The position numbers and the translations under genes are program-made. 64,000 nucleotides of DNA from Strongyloides papillosus (lineage: Eukaryota > Nematoda > Chromadorea > Rhabditida > Strongyloididae), in contig SRSI01000071.1 of assembly GCA_005656395.1 (NCBI GenBank), positions 310,001-374,000 of the forward strand, in the 5' to 3' direction. The notes beneath the pieces were generated by a model. It saw only the letters and a list, made by a program, of their open reading frames with translations. It was not told where the DNA came from and ran no database searches. This document shows, piece by piece, positions 12,271 through 23,900 of the stretch (positions are counted from its first letter, which is position 1; every line of letters starts with the position of its first letter).

Positions 12271-13557
12271 ACGACTCACCCTCCCAACTGTTTTCATCTG
12301 TACTAGACCAAATTGTTTTTGCTTTACTTATTTACAATTTATGTGTTAATTTAGCATTTTTTATGTCTATATCCCTATTTTCTTATTTTTATCTTAATAT
12401 TTTTATTAAAATTAATTGAAAAATAGCAGTGTGAATGTTTATTATTTATCAATTCAACCTAAAGTTAATGACATTCTGTCTAAAAAATATAAAAGTCTGA
12501 GAAATACTTTTAAAGTTTAACCACTTTTCCCTAGAAATTTCAAAGAATTATTCGTATTATTTAATACACTTATTGAAATTTTAATAATATATTTTTTGAA
12601 CTTATGATAATTTCTAACGTAAAAATTTATGATTTGTTAGTCAGGAATAATTTGAAAAAAATTATGACCAATTGATGATGAGATGTGCGCATTTTTTTTT
12701 TCAATAATAATGGAAAACTATAAACAAATTTATTACTTTTTCAATTATCTGTTAGACGATTTTATATCTCTCATAAATTTAATAGACAGAATAAGTTTTT
12801 ATTTTAAATTGCACTTTCTATTTCCGCTGTTTTTATCTCCTGTAGTTATAATATATGAAAAATTTATATAAATTTATTTTTAGATCTAGGCAACAACTAT
12901 GGTTTTATGCCATTGATGAAATATATTTTCAAAAACTATGACTGTTATAATTTAAGCTCATAAATTTTCTATTCTAAGTAACATTTTACATATTAGAATA
13001 TTAAACAGTGACTTTTTGTATATTTAAGTTGTATCTACCATTTTCGTGATAACTAAATAATGAAATAAAAAGACTTGAATTTTATGAATCATTAAACAAA
13101 GTCAATTATATAGAAATATATATAAGTATTTGATAATGTAATTCTATGATGAAAGTTTTTGTGAACTGATTTCTTATCTATCATGACCAAATATTGCTTA
13201 CAATTGTTTAGTTTGGTAATTGTCTAATTGACTGTAATACTCATAATTTTTTTAACGTAGTTCTATTACATTTCATTTTGTCAGCCACTTTTCCATTATC
13301 GATGGTAGTTTATCCTCATTTTTTCTTTACACCATATTAATGATTTTGAATATATTTTCTATTAGCTGACATTTAATAATTTACAATTCTCTACTAATAT
13401 TTTTATAATGTATAAAAATTTATAGATTTTTAAATTTATTTTATAATTATTATAAACTTGTAAGTACGACTTTAAAGTTTTGCAACTTTGTGATGAAATA
13501 TTATACCATCGTGAAAACAAATGAAACATATAGTAAGTTTACTGTATGTTATTAAAC
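12271..13557. other. Spacer between inverted repeats, right part
   Basis: A+T-rich sequence upstream of the tRNA with no credible ORF or recognisable transposase remnant. Confidence 0.4.
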
Positions 13558-14145
13558 TATATATATTCTGTATTTGGTATATTACAAATATTAAGTTAAA
13601 GATCAAGTAATGAAAAACTTTTTCTTATTTCTAATTAAGGTTTGCTTTAAAGAACAGAATTTGTAAACTAAGAAAAACAAATATAACAAAATAACAACGA
13701 ACTTTTATTAAAAATTCCAATAATTAAACATTACCTTTAAACTCTAGATATTATTGAAACTGGACAAAATTTTATGAAAAAAAATTGAAAAGATATGTTT
13801 TTGTGTAAATTCTTCGCAAAGTACGTTTACTCTAAAAACAACACATGGAAACGAAGAGAGTCTAACTGTTTGAAAAGCCAAATGAATAAATATAATGCTC
13901 TTGTTAAAATATTAAAAAATAACGTATCTACAAAATGGTATATAAAAAATGTGGAAGAACATTCAATGATCCAAATAAGCAATAAAATTTGAGACTGGAG
14001 AACAACCCTCATAATTTAATGGAATATAATATAAAATTATGCAAGAAGATTTATTGTAATCAAATTCATATAATGTCAATATGCAAAAATGTAAAATGAT
14101 TTGAAAAAATTGAAGAGAAATTTTATCAACTAAGGAAATTTAGTT
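13558..14145 (-). repeat. Right arm of a ~588-bp inverted repeat
   Basis: Near-identical reverse complement of 10557-11145. The match runs from about TATATATTCTG at its left edge to about CTAAGGAAATTTAG at its right edge. Together with the left arm it frames a spacer of about 2.4 kb. Confidence 0.9.
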
Positions 14146-14729
14146 CTTAATTTATTTTATAATGTTTTTTTTAAATAAAAGCTTTGAATAAAACATTTCT
14201 ATTTTGTTGATTATACATAAATAAGATAAAAAAATTAAAATTGCATAACAATTGAAATCTTTCAGTTCGATATATACGCTAATATGTAAATTTTATTTTT
14301 TAATAAAAAATTTATTATCCAAAGTTTATTATATTTTATGCTATAATTAATGAAATTTAAATTCTTTAGCTGTTTAGAGTTAAATAATTAAATACTTTTA
14401 ATATTATACGTTTGCTCACTTACAGTAATTTCACTATAAAAAATCAAGAAGTAGATTAACTGTTTATTGAGTTATCTTTTTTAAACAGGTAAAGAAATTA
14501 TAATTTATTTAAAATTTATAAAATCGTTTATATAATAAAGCAATATTATTTATTGAAGCCATTCATTTATAATTTTTATATATTTTTCTTTGTTTTACTA
14601 ACTTACTTTTATGCTTCTTTTATTTTGTTAATAAGTGTATAATGAGATTTTTATTTCCTAAAAATGTTATAATAGCATAATTTATTATTAAAAAAATTCC
14701 GAGCCACATGAAATGTACATAGTTTTGTT
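14146..14729. other. Intergenic, 5' flank of the GH18 pseudogene
   Basis: No gene. Part of it (near 14555-14590, GCCATTCATTTATAATT) resembles the region upstream of the intact GH18 copy near 18490-18520. The duplication therefore appears to include upstream sequence. Confidence 0.45.
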
Positions 14730-16100
14730 CCACTTTTTGTCATTAGCACTTTTTATACGTTTATTAACTAAAACAGATTTTATATGAAGTAAAAATAATC
14801 ATAAAAGAAAACATTGTCTACTTTATATCATTTTAAAACACTCCTGCTACTGGCAGTCAAAATTATAATTTCAACTCACCTTATTTTATGCATGTGTTAA
14901 TTTTAACAAAAAATGGAACTTTATATGTTGGTAATTTTCAAGACAAAGTCCTTGATAAGTTAGCTAAAGATAAACTAAGTCATCTATGTGTAAAATTAAT
15001 CCCAAAGTTAAAATAATGTTTGCTATTAGTAAACTGAAATAAGCTCAAGATTTGTTTAACCTTATTTCAGTAAACGAAGGACTAGTCATTTTAATATCAG
15101 AAATTGTTAAAGTGATTGATGTATACGGTTTTGATGGTGTTGACCTTGTTTGGAAACGTCCCCAAGTATCTAGTACTGTTAAAGCTGAAACAGAGAATGA
15201 TCATAATTATTTATTGTTAATACGTGAAATAAAAGAAGCTTTTAATCGTTATAAGGAAAAAAAAGATAATAATAAGTTTATCATTTCGTATACTTCATCA
15301 ATGATGGAAACATATAAAATATTAGAAATCCATCGTCAAAAAATACCAAGTATTGTTGATCTTTTTAACTGCGTAGTTATGTGCATCTTTATAGTTCATT
15401 GAAAAAGGTAAAAAATCGTTCTGCTCAATACTCTAGTAAAAATGATATTAGATTGTTCAAATTATTTTCACAAATTAAAGATGGAACACGGAAACGTACT
15501 ACATATTGGAAGTATACGGGATAGATCAAGTCCGATTTTTAAACCATCTACAATAAATATTAGAAAATATAAGAAAACGTGATGTCGTTTTAAAGGAAAT
15601 ATGTATTAAATCATTTAGTAATACTGGTGTTTTAGGGAGTTCATCTACAAATTTTTAAGGTAATAATACATGTACCGTCCAAACATCTTCTTTTTCAACC
15701 ATAAAGTTAAAATAGTAATGTTAAGAATAATTGTGATAGATCCATCAGTTCAACTAGCAGTTCGTCATCCAGTTCACCAAATTATAAAGCCTCTAAAAAT
15801 ATTGCAATTGAAGACACTACTAAAATTAATAATAACGATGTTATTATGGAAGGAAAGAAAGTTAAATTAACAATAATTGAATTATTTAACGTGATAAACG
15901 ATTTCCAAAATCTGGAGACTTAAGCTTTGATGTTGACACTAGTATTAAGAACTCTAGTACTGAATGTGGACAAGTTATAATTTATGAAAGGGGACTTGAT
16001 ATGATTTCAAAAAAGAAGTCTTGTATTGATTTACAAAGAAATAAAAGAACGACATGTTTTCTATGAAAACAATGTCAAAGATATTACACGGTATAATTTT
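14730..16100 (+). pseudogene. Broken GH18 chitinase-like gene copy
   Basis: A decayed paralogue of the gene at 18696. Recognisable pieces in order are a signal-peptide-like stretch (~14735-14775), GTLYVGNFQDKVLDKLAKDKL (~14912-14980), VNPKVK-like and MFAISK-like segments, and LISVNEGLVILISEI followed by YGFDGVDLVWKRP (~15058-15165). Shorter matches to the Ser-rich insertion continue to about 16090. It contains an in-frame TAA at 15040-15042, a small deletion near 14985-14995 and further stops. The catalytic Glu of the GH18 motif is replaced by Lys (WKRP). I infer a dead tandem duplicate. Confidence 0.82.
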
Positions 16101-16481
16101 AAAATGTAATATTATATTTAACTTGTGTGAATATGGTTCTATTGCTTAAGAATGAATAAATCCTATTATCATTTGTGTTCTTCTTTATCACACAACAAGA
16201 AATCTAAATCTTTTTTAATTTTTTTGTGGCTTAGGTGAAACTTTTCTTAAAAAGGATTTTATTTCAAATAATTTACGAAAAAATAATGTATTGAAAATTT
16301 TTTTCATTAACACATAAATAAACTTTTCTACAATCACTAATTATGGCTTATTTATTTTAAAAAAATTCATTAAATACAGTTACAACAACCTTTTTTACAG
16401 TTATTAATGTTTTATATAGCTCTGACATTAAAAAAGTTATTTTGAAGAAACATCAACAACCTATATATAACATTATATATA
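16101..16481. other. Intergenic between GH18 pseudogene and transposon
   Basis: No gene or recognised signal. It ends at the TA that abuts the outer TIR element. Confidence 0.4.
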
Positions 16482-16879
16482 CAGGGTGGGATAAAATATA
16501 GATTACAGTCATACAAAACTTTTAATAACTTTTTTTATACTCAATATATTTTTATGTTATACTGTTTATTTTAAAGCTTCACTTGACTACTACAGTATAA
16601 ATCAAAATCGTACCATGGTTTTAGTTTTAAAGAAAGTTATAGAGATTTGTGTAAGTGCCAATTTTTCTATACTTTTTTATTAAAAAAATAAAAATTCATC
16701 TACATAAAAATTATCTTAACTTTTTTTAATTTTAGATATTTTTTACAATATTGTAACTATTTTGTAGCCCAAATTCTTATGTATAATGTATATAAAGATA
16801 TATTATCATAAGTTAATTATATGTAAATTTATGGAACAATAAACATTGTGCGTTTAGTTCATAGTAAACAAATTAAATA

Positions 16880-17779
16880 CAGGGTGGGCCAAAAGTCACG
16901 ACACAGATGAAATAAAACACTTTATAATTTTTTTTGTAGGCGACATATTTTTATGGTATTATACACATTTTGTAGAGAATTTGTTAGAGAATAATATATT
17001 ACAAGATCGTTCTCAAGAATGAACTTAAAAAAAGTTTTTTAATTTCTTAATATTTTACATTTAAAAAAAGTATTTCTTAATTTTTTTCAATTTAAACTTA
17101 TTTTTAAGTTTAAAACACATGGATACAATTCGTAATAAGTCAATATTTCATACAATTATGTATGAAAAATGATATTTTTTAAATGATCACCATTTAATTT
17201 CTTGCACAAGCTTGTTCATTATAAAACATTAATTATTACTCTTATTAAATTGTTTTATTTAACTCTTTGAAATGATTTACAACACTTAATAATGCATGTC
17301 TTGACGAAGCTTGGGTCACATTGTAATAGGTTTTGAATAATTTTTGAGTTGTAACGATTGAACATCTGTTGGTGTAGCAATCACGAACTATTTTTGTCCG
17401 TTCTACAGTAGAATACTTTCTTAAAGAGGTAACAACTATAAAAAATATTTGAAATATATGAAGGAAATTAATGTTGTATAAACAAAATATTTTATGAAGA
17501 AAAATGTTTTTAACTAACATTTTAAGCATCTAGCATTTATTTTTTAATCAATTGAAATATTATAAGATGTACTTTATAAACAAAAATACAAACATTTTTA
17601 TTTAATTTAATACAACTTTTCGTAAAGATCATTCTTGAGGACGATCTTGTGATATATTATTCTATAAATCATCCTCTACAAAATGCGTATAATATCATTT
17701 AAATATGTCATCTACAAAAAAAGTTATAACATTTATAATTTGTTCCATTCAAATGTGACATGACTTTTGGCCCACCCTG
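16880..17779 (-). mobile_element. Inner 900-bp TIR element flanked by TA
   Basis: Both ends begin CAGGGTGGGCCAAAAGTCA, and the terminal inverted repeats remain alignable for about 145 bases (to ~17025 and from ~17635). TA dinucleotides at 16878-16879 and 17780-17781 fit the target-site duplication of the Tc1/mariner superfamily. It sits inside the related element at 16482-18297, so it inserted later. The arms are more alike than those of the outer element, consistent with a younger age. Confidence 0.85.
17245..17529 (-). pseudogene. Helix-turn-helix (DUF4817-like) transposon ORF remnant
   Basis: A 94-residue open frame inside the inner TIR element. Its C-terminal half (KYSTVERTKIVRDC...TTQKLFKTYYNVTQASSRHALLSVVNHFKE) has the spacing of the DUF4817 helix-turn-helix domain found at the start of some arthropod and nematode DNA-transposon proteins. 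No catalytic DDE/D region follows. I treat it as a residual DNA-binding domain, not a working transposase. The first ~40 residues are T-rich translation and may not be coding. Confidence 0.5.
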
Positions 17780-18297
17780 TATAAATTTTTACAACCTTAA
17801 AATATTTAAATAAAAAATGAGAAGCAATTATATAAATAAAACTACTAAAATGACAATTTAAAAGTTTTAATGTTTATTGTCATTCATTAATAAGGTTATA
17901 GCAATTTTTAAATTTATAAATTACTATTGTTAATAAATTATATAAAAATGTCTAATACAAAAAACCTTCAGAACTTAACTTATAATTGACTTATAATAAT
18001 AGTTGTTTATATAATTTTCAGAAAAGAAGTATGGCTATCAAATGTATACAATATCGTTAAAAATATTGTTTACAAAAATAAGCTATAGTCATTTTTTTAG
18101 TAAAATAGTATATAAAAAATGGCACTTAAATAAATTTCTATAACATTCATTAGACTTGATATCAATAACGATCTTGATCTATGTTGTTGTAGATGAGTAA
18201 AACTATTAAAAACACATTATATTATAGAAATATGTCAAGTGAAAAAGAGTTATTAAAATTTTTTATGAAACTATGATGCATAATTTGATCAACTCTG

Positions 18298-18695
18298 AAT
18301 AATATATAATTTATTTTATTAGACCATAAATATTATGTTGGTTTTTAAAAAAAATTTAATATTTTAAATATAAGAATAATTTTTATGAAAAGAATATTTT
18401 ATTTTAATATGTGATAAAATACAGGATGAAATTAAAAAATTCAATAAAAAATTATAAATTTGTTCACAAAATAAGTCCATATTATATATTTTAGCAATTC
18501 ATTTATAATTATAATATATTTTTTAATTATATTCATAGAAATTATTATACAGTTGCTTATTGCTATAAATTATTATATAAGGAGTTATCTATATGTGTAT
18601 AATATCACAATTAAGATTTCCTCTATAACTTTTTTTTTAAAAATTATTTCGTTGCAATATTTTAATTTACTATAGATAAACAACTGGAGAACTTC
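18298..18695. promoter_or_regulatory. Presumed promoter region of the GH18 gene
   Basis: A+T-rich, no ORF. A CTATAG at 18670-18675 about 20 bases before the ATG could be a trans-splice acceptor. Stretches resemble the flank of the pseudogene copy. No specific promoter element can be named. Confidence 0.35.
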
Positions 18696-20996
18696 ATGGG
18701 TTGTAGACAATTTTTATTTTATTTGTCATTATTGGCACTTTTTATTTGTGCATTAACAAAGAAAGCGCCCATAGGAAATATGAATAATTGTCATAAAAAA
18801 ATTATTGGTTACTATACATCTTTTTTAAATAAATATATGAATGAGACATATGCAAGAAAATTAACTCATATTATTTATGTATCTATCAATCTAAATAAAA
18901 ATGGAACATTATATGTTGGTAATTTTCAAGACAAAACTTTTGATAAGCTAGCTAAAGATAAACTAAATCATCTATTATCTATGCGTAAAGTTAATCCCAA
19001 AGTTAAAATAATGTTTGCTATTAGTAAACCAGAACAAGCTCAAGATTTTATTGACCTTATTTCAACAAATGAAGGACGAGCTATTTTAATATCAGAAATT
19101 ATTAAAATGATTGAGTTATACGGTTTTGATGGTGTTGACCTTGGTTGGGAACGTCCTCAAGCATCTAGTGTTGCTAAAGTTGTACCAGAAGATATTTCCA
19201 GATATTTAATGCTAATTTGTGAAATGAGAAAAGCATTTAATGATTTTGAGGGAAAAAAGAAAAGAAATGGTAAACTAATTATTTCATTTGCTGGTCCAGA
19301 AAGTGAACAGTTATCAAAATCAGAAATCAATCTTTACAATATATCAGTTAACGTTGATTTTATTAATGTTATTGACTATAACTATTTTCTTCTTTTGAAT
19401 TTTAATGAGGATGTTTCTTCTGTTACACCTGCACCTTTGTCTAGTGGATCATTGGAAACAATACCAGAGATTACAATGGAAACGGATTTAAAACTAAAGT
19501 ACTACTACTGTAATTCAATTGATTTTGAAAAACTTCATATGGTTATACCTTTTGCTAGAAAGACTTTGGAAAATATTGGTGGCAATATCACAGAATTGGG
19601 AAAAAAACTCGACATCAGAAAGGATTGGCCTGGTGATTCGTCAAAGTCAACATATAGAGTTAAAAGTAGTAGTATTGCATCTCCTAGTTCACCTACAAAA
19701 AACGTTGTCAATATTGTTGTAAACAAAATTAAAGTCAATAATACTTGGTTTAATATACCTTCAAATTCACAATATAGTGATGATCTTCAAGTTATTACTG
19801 GAGATGATCAATTTAAACTTACCAATATCACGCTTTCCGTACCTTCAAATCCACAAAATAACAATGAAATAATCATCGTTTTTAAGGGATACAAAAATAC
19901 ACATAGCAATACACCCAGAGGCGCACAAAATGGTAGCGAAATAAATATTATGATGAAGGTAAAAAAAGTTGAACCTAATAAGTATTATTGGGATAGAAAA
20001 ATACATAAGCTAAAAGAGAGTTCTAAAGGAAAACATGACGATAATCCAAAAGATGTAAATAAAAATTATGGATGGAAGCATGATCGTTCATATCAATGCA
20101 AGAACTTGAAAAGCGATAAATGCAAATGTACTATTATCCATACCGTTACACTAACTTATAAAGTCGAGGAAAGAAATTACTCTGAGAAATTAAAGAATGG
20201 AAGAAAATTTAATGTTAGTGAAACGTCAGATAATGTACCTCCCAAGTCACAGAATACTGATGAATTACAAATACTTGTTAATGAATTAAAATTTAATATA
20301 GATTATATTGTTGTTTTTGTGCCCTCAAATATACTGAATGACGATAAGAATGATAATATGAAAAAAAAGAATAATAAAATTGAAAATTTCTTAGAAGCTA
20401 AACATAGAGACGTAGAACAGGTAGAAGGTACGTATGTTTCGTTTGGATCTAATTTGTCTCAAGAAGAGCGCAAATCTGATTTTGATGAATTAATAAATTC
20501 TAGAAATTTGAAAATGAAAGGAGTTGATTATAAATCAAGTCAATCGAAAGAATGTTCTCTTTCAAGTCATAATGAATTTGTATGTACCAAAGTATACACA
20601 ACTACCTACATTACTCAAGGTAGTAATTGTGATAACAGTTATATATATCCTTATATTAATGATGCATTTGCAGGTTATCCAGCTACGCATAATCAAGTTT
20701 CTACTTATCCTAAAAGGCGTAACTCTTCATTTTTTGAACAAGAAAAAGTAGTTTCTGCAAAAGATACGTTGACTGCGTTACATATAAAAGGTAACAAAAG
20801 AACTAATTCACCAGGTATTTTTATAAGTCCGAATTCAATTGAAAAAACAATGAGTTATGTTGGGAAAAAGAATCTTGGAGGATTAATTATATTGGGAATT
20901 GAGGAAGATGATAATAGTTTATTACTTGATACCATTAACGCTTCTAATTTATGTAATTATAAAAAAGTACATGAAAAATTTCAATGTTCATCATAA
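18696..20996 (+). CDS. Secreted GH18 chitinase-like protein with large internal insertion and altered active site
   Basis: A single open frame of 766 residues. Residues 1-20 are a signal peptide. Residues ~33-255 form the first half of a GH18 TIM barrel (KKIIGYYTSF, LTHIIYVSINL, PKVKIMFAIS, YGFDGVDLGWERP, KLIISFAG, VDFINVIDYNY). The barrel's end reappears near residues ~690-745 (SPGIFISPNSIEKTMSYVGKKNLGGLIILGIEEDD). Between them lies about 400 residues of Ser/Asn/Lys-rich, low-complexity sequence. In the DxxDxDxE motif (residues 145-152) the third Asp is Gly, though Glu152 remains. The usual MxYD is IDYN, and the C-terminal active-site Trp is absent. Known GH18 enzymes need these residues, so I infer a chitinase-like or carbohydrate-binding role, not efficient hydrolysis. 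The start is the only ATG giving a signal peptide. A broken tandem copy lies upstream. Confidence 0.85.
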   Translation: MGCRQFLFYLSLLALFICALTKKAPIGNMNNCHKKIIGYYTSFLNKYMNETYARKLTHIIYVSINLNKNGTLYVGNFQDKTFDKLAKDKLNHLLSMRKVNPKVKIMFAISKPEQAQDFIDLISTNEGRAILISEIIKMIELYGFDGVDLGWERPQASSVAKVVPEDISRYLMLICEMRKAFNDFEGKKKRNGKLIISFAGPESEQLSKSEINLYNISVNVDFINVIDYNYFLLLNFNEDVSSVTPAPLSSGSLETIPEITMETDLKLKYYYCNSIDFEKLHMVIPFARKTLENIGGNITELGKKLDIRKDWPGDSSKSTYRVKSSSIASPSSPTKNVVNIVVNKIKVNNTWFNIPSNSQYSDDLQVITGDDQFKLTNITLSVPSNPQNNNEIIIVFKGYKNTHSNTPRGAQNGSEINIMMKVKKVEPNKYYWDRKIHKLKESSKGKHDDNPKDVNKNYGWKHDRSYQCKNLKSDKCKCTIIHTVTLTYKVEERNYSEKLKNGRKFNVSETSDNVPPKSQNTDELQILVNELKFNIDYIVVFVPSNILNDDKNDNMKKKNNKIENFLEAKHRDVEQVEGTYVSFGSNLSQEERKSDFDELINSRNLKMKGVDYKSSQSKECSLSSHNEFVCTKVYTTTYITQGSNCDNSYIYPYINDAFAGYPATHNQVSTYPKRRNSSFFEQEKVVSAKDTLTALHIKGNKRTNSPGIFISPNSIEKTMSYVGKKNLGGLIILGIEEDDNSLLLDTINASNLCNYKKVHEKFQCSS

Positions 20997-23900
20997 TTAC
21001 AGAAATGATCTTCATATGCAAAAATAACACATACAAAATAAATGCCAATTATTTCTTGTTTTATCTAAAATACGAAAACCATAAATAAGGGAACATATTA
21101 AATAGTGATAAATGCTTGGATAAATCATATTGTTTCACATTTTATTAAAAATATGATATTACAAATAAAATCTTTAAAGTTTTTTACTAGCAAAATTGAC
21201 TAATTATTTTTGATAAAAAAGATTAGGATTATATTTAAAATAGTATATAGAATTTCTAGATATTATAAATAATAATTTCGAATAATAATGTGATATTTAA
21301 CTAAAAATTGAAAATCATAAGAGGCGTAAATTTACATCCTCTACATTTCTTTTTAAAATTTAATTGGTTTCAATGAATTAGTTGTTAATAAGCGTATTTC
21401 TCTAGTTATTTAAATGAAATAAAATCAGTAATTATTAACAAAATTTACTGAATTATTATAAAAAGATTGTATAGTTTTTCTGTACTTTCCATAACTCAGC
21501 TTTAAAGAAAATTAATTATAATTATTGAGATAAAAAAATTTATAATTTATTTAAAAGCTACAATCCTAGAATTGTATGGATGTTTAAAGTTACAGAGACG
21601 GTGAGAATTTATATATGCATTGTGTCTGTTTAAATGCTATCGATGTAGAAGGTTTTTTTAATAATTAAGAAAGAAAAAAAACACACATAAATAAGTTATT
21701 ATCACATCTTATAAAGATGGTTCGCCTTTTGTACCTTTAAAATAATATTGAACAAATCATTCTAAAGATTTATCTAACACTTTAAATTTAAAATATTTTT
21801 TTTATGCTGTGTTTAATAATATTAGACACCTTTGTTAAGTTTTGTTAAATATTAATTATCTGTATTATTGTAAGTCTTTTGTAAAAATGTTTTTTCTATA
21901 ATATTTATGTGTTACTTAAACTATAGGTGGCCACAATATACATAATACTATTAGTCACATTAATTTTAATACAGCAGTCGTGGTTTCTTCAGTCTGGGGT
22001 ATTGACATCATCAAAAATCTTGAAATTTTTACTCATAATATAACACAAGATAAATCTTTCTGCAAAATCACAAGTAAATTAAAAGAAAATATTAAATAAG
22101 TAATGTATACTTACGGTCATCTGAATATTATTGTATTTTGGGAATACAATTATAATAAAATTAGTTAACAATTATACGGATTTTTTAACTTTTGTAATAT
22201 GACAATTATATAGTAAAATACAAAGATATGTAATAAAATAAAGTAAAAATTTGTGGATAATTTAATGTTTTATTATTTAACAGAATGAGTCAGGTAAGGC
22301 TTTCCACATTTCCATATTAACAACATTGAATTTAAAGGTGATAACATAATTATTTTTTAACTAAAACAAATGTCACTATTTTTTTTAAGTCCCGTAATGT
22401 AATCGGAATTCTAGGTAAACTTGTTTATTTTTAAATCAACGGTACAATTTTAAAATTAAATTAACGAAATTTTCCTAAAAAACGTGATTATTTTTTAAAA
22501 GTAAATATTTTGAATCTTTTGAATTTGGCATTAATCAATAATAAAAAGTATTTTGCTTTAGCAACTTTGATAAATTTGAAAAGCTAAATACATAATTCTT
22601 ATATATAAAAAATAAAAAAAACATATTACTCAATAAAATTTAGCAAATTTTTCCTATTAAAATTCAAAATTTTTAAATGTTCCAATTCAAATATAGTTTT
22701 AACTTTTATATATGTGGAATATTTTTCTACATTTAAGTTCATTTGTTTAAATTTTTTGTGTGGAAGAAGAAAACACAAAAATCAAATATTATTTTGATTT
22801 CTTTATTGAAATTCTTTAAAAAATGTCTATAACTTTGTAAAAAAATCTGAGGCATCTAAAATATGCTTTTACTTAAAAGTAATTGTTCTATATAATAATT
22901 ATTTAAAAAGTTAAGAAATCTAATGTACACATTCAAAAAAATTGCAAATAAATTATAAGTCAATTATTTATTGTTAGATGTGACACGCTAGTGTCATAAG
23001 ATAAAAAATATATTAAGAACATCTACCAGATCTAGTTAAATAATAACATGCTAAAACATTTACTAATATTAATTAACTAGATCTGTATGTTAATTCAGTA
23101 TATTAATTTTTGTTGTATTTATTTCTTATCTATTTAGAGTTTAAAATAAAGTAACAAATATGAAACAGATATCCGTAGTAAGCATATGAACGAAGTAGAT
23201 ATTAGTGTAACTCGATTTTAATTTCGGATACCTAAAATTCTTTCATAAATCTTCAAAAATTCGTCCACACTTCTATTTTAAATAATCAAAATCACTAAAA
23301 TTAGTTTCGATCGTTAAATTTTAGAGTTTTATAAAGAGTAATATTATTTTGATGGCAATTTAGTGTATATAAGATGTAACAAAATAACTTTTGCCACCGT
23401 ACCAATAAATGATTGACCAGAGTTACTTGGGGGTAATTAACACATTTTTTTAATTATAATAATTTTTAGTCTTTTATATACGCTTATTAATGAAATAAAC
23501 CTTGTACATCATTGAATCATCTTGATTGATTATTGGGACCAGTATTCAAACACTTATTTATTAGTAGTTTATAAATGTAGCATAAAACTTTTAGAAATGC
23601 ATTAGTGATTTTAAAACAAATTTGTTTACTTTTAATATTTCTTGTTATAAAACCTATATTTTGGAAAATAAATAATTATAAGAATCTAATCTACAGATGC
23701 AGTTTCATGATATTAGTTTCATTAAAAAGAGCATAAAGTTTTACATCAGAATCTTTCATTAATCTGTAAAGTGTTAAAAGTGTAATACGTGTAGATAATA
23801 TTGAACATAGTATATAAAAGAACATCTATACATCATGTCAGGCATGCTTAAAATATGTAGTATATAAACTTATCCCAAGAACAAGATACCATACAATATG

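Larger units (their letters stand above)
16482..18297. mobile_element. Outer TIR element (CAGGGTGGG family), interrupted by a second element
   Basis: The left end (CAGGGTGGGATAAAATATAG from 16482) and the reverse complement of the right end (CAGAGTTGATCAAATTATG, ending at 18297) align over about 200 bases. Shared blocks include TTTTAATAACT, a Leu/Phe-like T-rich tract, ATCAA(A/G)ATCG and TTATAGA. The terminus and TA flanks suggest a Tc1/mariner-superfamily element. Without the inserted 900-bp copy it would be about 0.9 kb. No transposase is evident, so it is non-autonomous. Its right terminus has drifted more than its left. Confidence 0.68.

Noticed and set aside
15052..15402. 116-residue ORF as a functional gene
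   Set aside because: It is the longest surviving piece of the GH18 pseudogene, with a stop just upstream and a mutated catalytic motif.
18419..18440. ATACAGGATGAAATT as a third TIR end
   Set aside because: It only loosely resembles the CAGGGTGGG terminus and has no inverted partner that I can find.
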